From positions 27,646,120-27,710,119 of the forward strand of contig CM059568.1 of NCBI GenBank assembly GCA_030386875.1: a stretch of DNA of 64,000 nucleotides, in the 5' to 3' direction. The DNA is from Morinoia aosen (lineage: Eukaryota > Arthropoda > Malacostraca > Amphipoda > Talitridae). The notes beneath the pieces are model-generated. The model was not told the origin of the DNA. It made no database searches and saw only the letters and a list, made by a program, of their open reading frames with translations. Positions 57,071 to 64,000 of the stretch are shown one piece after another. Position numbers and translations under genes: made by a program. Every line of letters starts with the position of its first letter. Position 1 is the first letter of the stretch.

Positions 57071-58489
57071 TTTGTCGCATTCGATTGCTCAGGAACAAAT
57101 TGGCAACATTCATCAAATGTTTTACTTTGAACGTACAAAAAAAATTGAAATGTTACAATCGTCGGGTAAATTTTAGGTCACAGCATCTTATATTGAGGAA
57201 TCCACAGCGGCACTCTCGGCTGGTAGGAGCTCAACTATTTCAGAGAGTGTGATCTCGAAATGTTCACCTTAAAATTTTCATGACGTATTGCTGAGTGTAC
57301 AGTTTTGGAGTAACGAATAAGAAACTGTTGAAAAATTATGCTCTGTGATCGTTATGATTAAAAAATACGCTCATCCCATTTGACATTGCATTTTCGTCAT
57401 GCTAACATGAATGAATCTTATCTAAAAAGTTGGCCAATTATTTTAGCTATTTGTACGATAGAGATTTACCAAACTTCACAAAACTTAAAACTACCTAAAA
57501 TTTAGTAAAATCATTAACTATGACCTTACTTCTACTCTAAGTGGAACTTTTATGTAACCGTGAAAACTAAATTGATTTTCGTTAATGCGATCAAAAATGA
57601 TTCAACAAACTTAATCTACTTTGCATACATAACCTGACTCAACCTCTCCAAATCTGGCCTGTTTTGACCTCCAGAAACCTCAAACAAAAAATAAATTCAG
57701 CAAAAAGGCCCGCGTACTTTACGACGCTTAACTTTTGGCATCGAATTTTAGGTCGCCTGCCACCAAAAACGGGCAGAGTGCGAGCCTGTAATCTGAAATT
57801 GGAAAATTGAGCGTAACGAATATCCTGGAAGTGTAAACGAGGCATAGGATAGTTTTACCAACTTAATATTGGAAGTTAAGGTAAATTACCGATTACACAA
57901 AAGGGGGCTCGAATGCGGGAGACAAGCCTAGGGCCCCGATTCTGTTGGCGCAAACATCATCTCGTACAAGGTTTGAGTAATACTCATAATAATATTAATA
58001 ATAATGGTAATAATAGCAAGACCGACCACTAAGAAGGGGATAATGACACGAGATGAGCGGCGGCCACACACCACACCACAGCTCTGGCCCCAGTCGTGCG
58101 TCACAGACCTCACAGTTCGGATAAGAGCCGTACCTTTCTTGACAGAAGTTGGCAGAATTTTATGCTAACGCGAAGGCAGACTTTGAAAACATCGTGTCCG
58201 GAGTTAGTGCTGCAACTTCGTTTCAAATCAAAAGAGAGTAAATAATATACATACAGAGAAAGCAAGCGTAGAAAAATTAGGCGCAGGCTTGGACTCTGTC
58301 ACCGAATTCTCCCCGGTTCTCGGTTTTTTCGACTGCAGAGTAATTGAATTTAATATTCATGGGCAATAACGAGTTTTAAAATCATCGGTGTATATTTTTT
58401 CGATCGCGAACCACTCGGTGTGATGATAAAACGCCCTTGAAAATTTGCATGGCTTTGGTCGCTCTCCTGACGGAAGCGCTGGGCGCTAC
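57071..58489. other. Unassigned sequence with (TAA)n-like tract
   Basis: AATAATATTAATAATAATGG-type trinucleotide sequence lies at about 57985-58015. A 61-codon minus frame over it has a hydrophobic Ile-rich run produced by the microsatellite. No gene recognised. Confidence 0.4.
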
Positions 58490-58905
58490 ATGTAACCGGC
58501 ATATACGGACGCCTGAAATGCCCTTCTCAATTCAGCACCGATTTCAACGCCAAGCTTGTTCCAGCTCCACGCTCTTATTTCATCGATAAGATTTTGTTTC
58601 AGCCTCAAGGTCTTCTGCCAGCGTCAAATAATTTTTCAGTGTCATAATCTTTAGTGCTAAGGTGTTGTTTTCGGTAGTATGAGCCTGTATTTCAGCGCCA
58701 GGCTCGCATTTTAGCATTAAGCTGTTATTCCAAGCCCAAGCTGTTAATTTCAGCGCCGAGTTGCTATTTCAGCCGCAAGCTCATATTACAGTCTTAAGCT
58801 CTCATATCAGCGTTAAGCTCTTATTCCAACATCGAGCTCTTGTTTCAGCATTAAGCTCTTACTTCAGGGCCAAACTGTTATTTCAGCGCCACGCTCCTTC
58901 ACTGC
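58490..58905. repeat. Degenerate 24-bp tandem repeat
   Basis: Diverged units of the type TTTCAGCGCTAAGCTCTTAT recur about every 24 bp, clearest at 58690-58890. A plus-strand frame (58761-59045) reads part of it. Confidence 0.75.
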
Positions 58906-59189
58906 CTCCCGCAGGAAAAGAGCAAGGGAACACACACAGACACGAGTGCCAGCCACTCATGCTCATGGCCTGCACTTTCCTACTGCGCCTACTTTTCTGT
59001 GAGAAGAGGATTGTCTCGCTGTTTAGTAGAATTCCGAAACGCTGATTAATAATTCATCACTGGCATATCTACAGAATTCAACTGAACTATGAGAAAGACA
59101 GACAATAGCACATCAATGAATTTAATGCGGACAACGTTTTTTGAGTTTAAGCATATCTTGAAAATTCTTAAAATCATTTTTTTACCGAG
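58906..59189. other. Unassigned sequence
   Basis: Nothing recognisable. Confidence 0.35.
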
Positions 59190-59295
59190 TCGACGGAGTG
59201 GTCAACGCGTGCCTTGGCGGCTAAGAGCGTTGGCCAGTAGTTTGGAAGATCGCAAGACTGGGCTCACATTCTCGCTAGAAGAGTGCACTCGCAAG
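59190..59295 (+). mobile_element. Possible decayed tRNA-derived SINE head
   Basis: CGACGGAGTGGTCAACGCG resembles an A-box region. About 55 bp later GATCGCAAGACTGGGCTCAC followed by ATTCTCGC resembles a T-arm/B-box region (GGTTCGAATCC type) with several mismatches. The head is not similar to the SINE at 25.4 kb. The match is weak. Confidence 0.3.
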
Positions 59296-59971
59296 TGGCG
59301 TCGTATATACAGAAGAGAAACTTTTCACTATCGAGTTGAAATTCACGAGCTATGTAGAATGGTTGAGACATGGTTAAGTATCCTGCTGACATAAGACTCT
59401 CATTCATCAAAGTCCAAAAACCTGTTTCGGTTTATCATTCACAATTGTGAAAATCCCTTCCCATTTTCCTTCGGAGAAGGATGCTTTTATTCCAACGAAG
59501 TTGTTACATCACTTATCATACATCAGTTTCTCCAATGCCTTGTAATTATTGTCAGGACGAGATGATAGTTACGTCCGGCTAAGCCAGTACAAATGTTAAG
59601 CACTAGTGCCGAGGAGGATATTAGAACTTACTTCACCTTTTATTAAAGAGGAGAAACATCGGGCACGCACAGAGCGGTCCCGAGCGTTCGTGTTTTTCAC
59701 GTTCGAAGCAAGAGCTCTAAAACATCAGGACAAAGTGCGGAAGTGCTCACAAATTCGCACATCGAACAAATTTTTAATCATTTGCTTAAAGAAGTTCATT
59801 TTTTCAAAAACTATGGCTAATCACTGTCCAACAGAACAGCGCATCCTCTTCCGCGTCAAACAGGAAACAACAGTGAATTTCTATGGTTTTTGGAGAAAGG
59901 AAATATGCCCTCAGTCAGTAGCTAATTTAAAGATATTTTTTTATATGCTGTTTAATTAAATGCCTGTGCCT
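59296..59971. other. Unassigned sequence
   Basis: A 117-codon plus frame at 59606-59959 has no recognisable domain. Confidence 0.35.
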
Positions 59972-59991
59972 CCCCCCCCCCCCCCCCCCCC
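59972..59991. repeat. Poly(C) tract, 20 bases
   Basis: Twenty consecutive C residues, capable of forming a G-quadruplex on the minus strand and an i-motif on the plus strand. The length may be uncertain because such runs are error-prone in sequencing. Confidence 0.95.
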
Positions 59992-62900
59992 ACTCAATAA
60001 CTCTGTGACGCATGACCTATTAACGACTTGAAAGACAGTTCTCCTACACCAATATACTCCGTAGAGCGGTAAAGATTTCTCCAAACAAATGTGTGAATCA
60101 TGCTTCAGGGGGCATATTGAGTAGTAATTAGTCATAAATTAGGTAAATATAACAAAATGCTTTAGTAGATATATTGTTCTTCGTTACCGATTTGAAGACC
60201 TAATGTATAACTTATTTTGTTTGTCCTAAGACTCTGTCCACACCCTGATATTGCACTGTACGGGAATGCGAACAATTCCAAAACATGAAATACTGCGCAA
60301 GGTTTCGAATTTCACATCTATGAGAAAGTCATATCTCATTACATCACTTCCTAATATGCGGCAGTAATGACTAAATACCTCACGTTGGTGAAGTTCTTCT
60401 GATAATGGAAGCTGCAAGTTTGGAGATGAATGAATCCCAACGTACAACTTCGGGCCAAATTACCCAGCTCGCACCCAACACGCGCAACAGTGGCGGGCAC
60501 GCATCAACAAGGCTGGACCATATGACCCTCGCCCTGCAGCAAGATCGCTACATCGGACCGCGCTCAGTCGAGCTTGATGGGAGGTCTTTACGTTACCAAA
60601 ATTTCAAAGACCTCCTTTTTCTCCCACATTATCCAATTAAAAGTTAATCGTTCAGGAAGACTTTGATCTGTGAATTTGCGCCGAAAAGAAAGGTCTTCTT
60701 ACGAAGACAATGTAACCAAAGCTTCGAGCTTGCGGCAGCGGCGCTCCCTTCTTATCGCGCTCGGGATCACGGGCTTTGTTCTCCAAAGCTGACTCATCAT
60801 CTCGCTTCGATCGGATCCGCGGCAGCCGCTACGTCTTCAATTCTAGGAAACTTCTATGATTTGCCCCTCCTTATTTCAGCCGGAGCTTTACATCGTGGTG
60901 AGACCGGCACCATTCCAGGCCGAGCTTCCAAGCGTGTCCGAGTCGACCGTGCATTTCCGCCGTCTAAGGCCTAAGCCGAGAGTGCGAGAATTATTGCTTC
61001 GGTAGCAAAGGATGAGAATTATTACCATCCCAAAAAAGGTGTGGAGGTGAAAGATTGCCATCTCTTGAGCACAAAGTGGGGACGATTGTCTAAGTTAGGG
61101 TGATCAGATGACGCAGTTTCAGGGTCCGTCTTTAGTAATTACTGGCATTTCCGCTCAAAGTCTTTTAATTGGGCCGAGGGGATGAGTTAAGTGCAAATTA
61201 TTGGGATAGCCTTGTATAAACATAGTCTTGAAAGCTTCTGTCCACGTACAGTAGGAGAGAAAGTTACCTACCCGCCTCAAATTTTACGACGAGGCTAAAT
61301 TGAGGAGTTCGTCTAGTTGGTTTACTAATTAAAAATTATTTTTGCTCTTACAGCGGAGCTTTGATGCTCCAAAAATGATAAGTTCCAATAATGGGAAGAA
61401 TTGCAGTTCCAATAATGAAGGAAAAAACTATCAGCGCAACAATATTGCCTATTAAACGGAGATGGCGACAGGAAACTCGAAATTCCAGATATCAGAAAAT
61501 AAATGGGGTAGTGTTCAGTGATGCCTAACTCCATTCAGGCATTATGTTTCTTGCTTGTAAATAATATTAAAGTTTTTCTTTTCTTCAGTTCAATCTAAGT
61601 TTATTAAAAAACTTTTCTTACAGAAGCTTTAGCTCGTAGATTTGATTGTTTATATCATTCATTGGTTTCATAACGAACGGAGGCTCTCTGTCTCCCGGCG
61701 AGGAGATTGCTGGTCGGCTTGCTTCGTCTCGTGCACCTATAAACTCGTCTCGTGCACCTATAAACTGGTCACAAGTTTTACCAGACTAACGATCGAATGC
61801 GTAACCTCTGCTAGACTCCAGTGAATTTGTGTAACTCTAATTCCCTTGTTATAAAAAGTTTTTAGTAAATAAGAATCGCTCTAATAAAACAAACAAAGTT
61901 TGTACATTTGATATACTGTTTAAATCTCTATTGCTTTTACGAACAAGAATCGTTTAATTCTTACAAAGGAGAATAAACCTTACTTATAAATGAGCTAATT
62001 TCGTAAAAATGCTTCCCATGTAATGACGGCGGGTTCTTGTAGTCCATAGCTTGAATACATTTATCGCGACTTGCTCCAAAATTTTAAATCCTGAAATTTC
62101 TTCCACCTCCGGAACGCACCTTAGATGAACGCGAATTTGAAACTCCTATCGTGGAATACAATTGCTGCAGTTTATCTTTTTGAGTCCCTAAGATTTTAGA
62201 GTTATGCAAATTATTTTTTTGCATTAATTATGATGTACGAATTTATTACCCGTGCTTAGAGAAACGCTTTCGGGCCGAGCACAAAGAGCTCAAATTGCAT
62301 CAACTCGAAAAGAAAGCTTGTGTTTTTGCATCGATAACGGTGTTAACCATCCCTAGGGAAATCTGGAAAGAACCTTACAGGACCACCCCGTGTTGAGAAA
62401 CCTGTTCTATTGCGCAAGACACGGGCTAGTAATTAGTGATGCCCTCTGGTGCACGAGGCCAAATTACCTGAACATTCCTGTCGCTGTGACGCGGTGTGGG
62501 TGCAACTCTCGTACCACTCCTCAAAATTTCTCCGTAATGTCGGTCGTAAAAATTTCGTTGCTGATATTTTTAGCTGGAGTCGCATTGCGTGGAACAATTT
62601 TTGCATGCTTAATGTAAATTCGTAGCTTTTGTAGCTTATGTTGTTAATGTAAAAACAGGGGAATAAGAAGGCTACTTTTAGATTTATCACAGCGTTTTAT
62701 CAAAATTTTGCTCTAAAAAGAACTTTGCGATCATGTTGGACTGTTTTACCTTCTTCAAAACTACGAAAGAACATGAGACGAATCGATCATAAATGAAAAG
62801 CCATACAATAAACAATTAAAAAAATGAAATAAAATTGGTATTGAAGATCTACAAATAGAAGCATAATTGACTACAAACTTTTTACTCATCACGAGGGGAT

Positions 62901-64000
62901 GACTGCATAAGCGTAATTTAAGCCAGAATTGTCCTTCAATATGAATAAGGAATCAAAGATACGGTAAGAACGCTTCTCAACTTACGGCAGAGTGAGTTGG
63001 TGTAAAGGAGCGAATGTTCGGTAGGAAACATCAGTCAGTGTGCTCAACTACACAAAAACTGAGAGATAACGTGAGCTGCCCTTACGGACCATAAGCTACG
63101 AGTTGTTTTTCGAGCTCCAATTATTTACTTCGTTCATCAATCGGTGTGCGAAGCTCTTTCCGAATATTAAGTTTTATGCGAGTAATGAATAGGCATCAGT
63201 CGTTATTCAGAGCTGGTAAGGCATTGCCTTATTTCTTAGTAGATCCACCACAATGTGACGAAAACAAGCAAAGCGTCTCCAAATGGCAAAGCGTCTCCGA
63301 ATAGCAAAAAAGCGCAAGTGCATTCGGCCGGACCAAGATACACCTAGTGAACGAAGTAGCGAAATAAGATGATGCTTCATTCTGCATGCACTGTAGTGCA
63401 GGCTTATTGAAAATGGAAACAAATCTCCTGAGACTGCAATTAGGGCGAAATTGTCGCCGGAAGGAAATTCTAAGCTATGTGGCTGTGTCCCGAATTGTTG
63501 ATCGGAATGGTTTTGCGTCAAGGGTAGAACTACTGCGACAGCGCCCTCCTTAAGCTGTTTCTGAACGAATTCAATGTAGGGACCTCCACGCATGAATATA
63601 TGGAGCAGAGTGACACGTTGGCGGCCTATGTTATCTCCTGCCCACTAGACCACTCGCTTAAACTGGGCTGAAGCCCACACACACATTGCAGAGTGTACAT
63701 GAGTGGAGAAATATTATGAAGTACGATTCTGTCTCGATGACAATGATACCCGCTGTCACGTTCTTATAACACCTCATGAAGTTTTCAACGAAGCCTGTGG
63801 GGAAGGGGCGATGCAAGGAAGGGGAGAGTCTGTCACGACCTGGGCTGTTTCAAATTCACAGAAGTGGATCCTTTGGTTGAGGTATCCGTCAAATTGAACC
63901 AGCATGAATACATTCAGCAGCTACGTTGCGAAGTTTCATTCTAACCTCAATATCTGAATGAAAGAGTGCATGTGGCTTCGTCTATCTTTCAAGATGATTA
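59992..64000. other. Unassigned sequence
   Basis: No gene or known element recognised. A GC-rich island at 60700-60980 carries a 103-codon plus frame (60663-60974, Ala/Arg-rich) without a recognisable domain. GTCTCGTGCACCTATAAACT is directly duplicated at about 61725-61765. AAGCGTCTCC is repeated near 63271 and 63289. CAGCGCCCTCC near 63539 is a third, weaker CTCF-like string. Confidence 0.35.

Noticed and set aside
57928-58113. Small membrane protein with Ile-rich segment
   Set aside because: The hydrophobic run comes from an AAT/ATT microsatellite read on the minus strand. No other support.
1-64000. LTR retrotransposon, viral or bacterial segments
   Set aside because: No long terminal repeats, integrase or protease motifs, gag-like domains, viral gene sets or prokaryotic operon structure could be found on either strand.

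Overview
This window looks like non-coding nuclear DNA from an animal, most likely an arthropod. It is AT-rich, has no operons or ribosome-binding sites, and almost every long open frame is a retroelement, a transposon relic or a tandem repeat. The element mix (a Penelope-like element with GIY-YIG endonuclease, a CR1-type LINE with an esterase-bearing ORF1, a Tc1-like transposase relic, a tRNA-derived SINE, foldback/MITE-like elements) fits an invertebrate metazoan. I cannot name the species. No intact host protein-coding gene could be recognised. A few possible exons and two promoter-like patches are listed at low confidence.

Layout. 1-10.9 kb: mostly unassigned sequence with degenerate tandem repeats at 0.53-0.83 kb and 6.6-6.8 kb and a (CA)n run. 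10.93-14.70 kb: a composite Penelope-like element made of two head-to-head copies, the left one 5'-truncated and inverted. It is bounded by a perfect 13-bp direct repeat, so it probably inserted as one unit. 14.94-16.0 kb: a decayed Tc1-like transposase (minus strand). 16.8-17.5 kb: decayed LINE reverse transcriptase (minus strand). 19.77-20.08 kb: a 25-bp tandem array. 20.6-21.5 kb: a three-copy dispersed repeat. 25.4-27.0 kb: a tRNA-derived SINE next to a roughly 40-unit 29-bp minisatellite.

30.5-35.7 kb (minus strand): a nearly complete LINE. ORF1 (zinc finger, coiled coil, SGNH esterase) is intact. ORF2 (APE endonuclease, reverse transcriptase, Cys/His C-terminus) follows in the same frame directly after ORF1's stop and carries three in-frame nonsense codons but no frameshift. 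36.0-36.8 kb: CA-rich and GC-rich degenerate repeats and a TATA-containing promoter-like patch.

38.01-47.44 kb: my best candidate for an unrecognised structure. It is a 9.4-kb segment bounded by 15-bp terminal inverted repeats beginning CACTG and by a 3-bp ATT duplication. Both ends carry many copies of a palindromic subterminal motif, as in CACTA/EnSpm transposons. Nested inside are a promoter-like patch, a MITE-like element, an inverted pair of possible Penelope 3' ends with a hammerhead-like motif, a Cys/His-cluster ORF reminiscent of piggyBac C-termini, and a 520-bp foldback near the right end.

47.5-64 kb: unassigned sequence with at least five short tandem arrays (49.8, 50.9, 53.2, 56.8 and 58.5 kb; two belong to one family), a possible second SINE and a 20-base poly(C) tract. 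I see no genes acting together as a pathway. The functional units are self-contained mobile elements and the tandem repeats around them.
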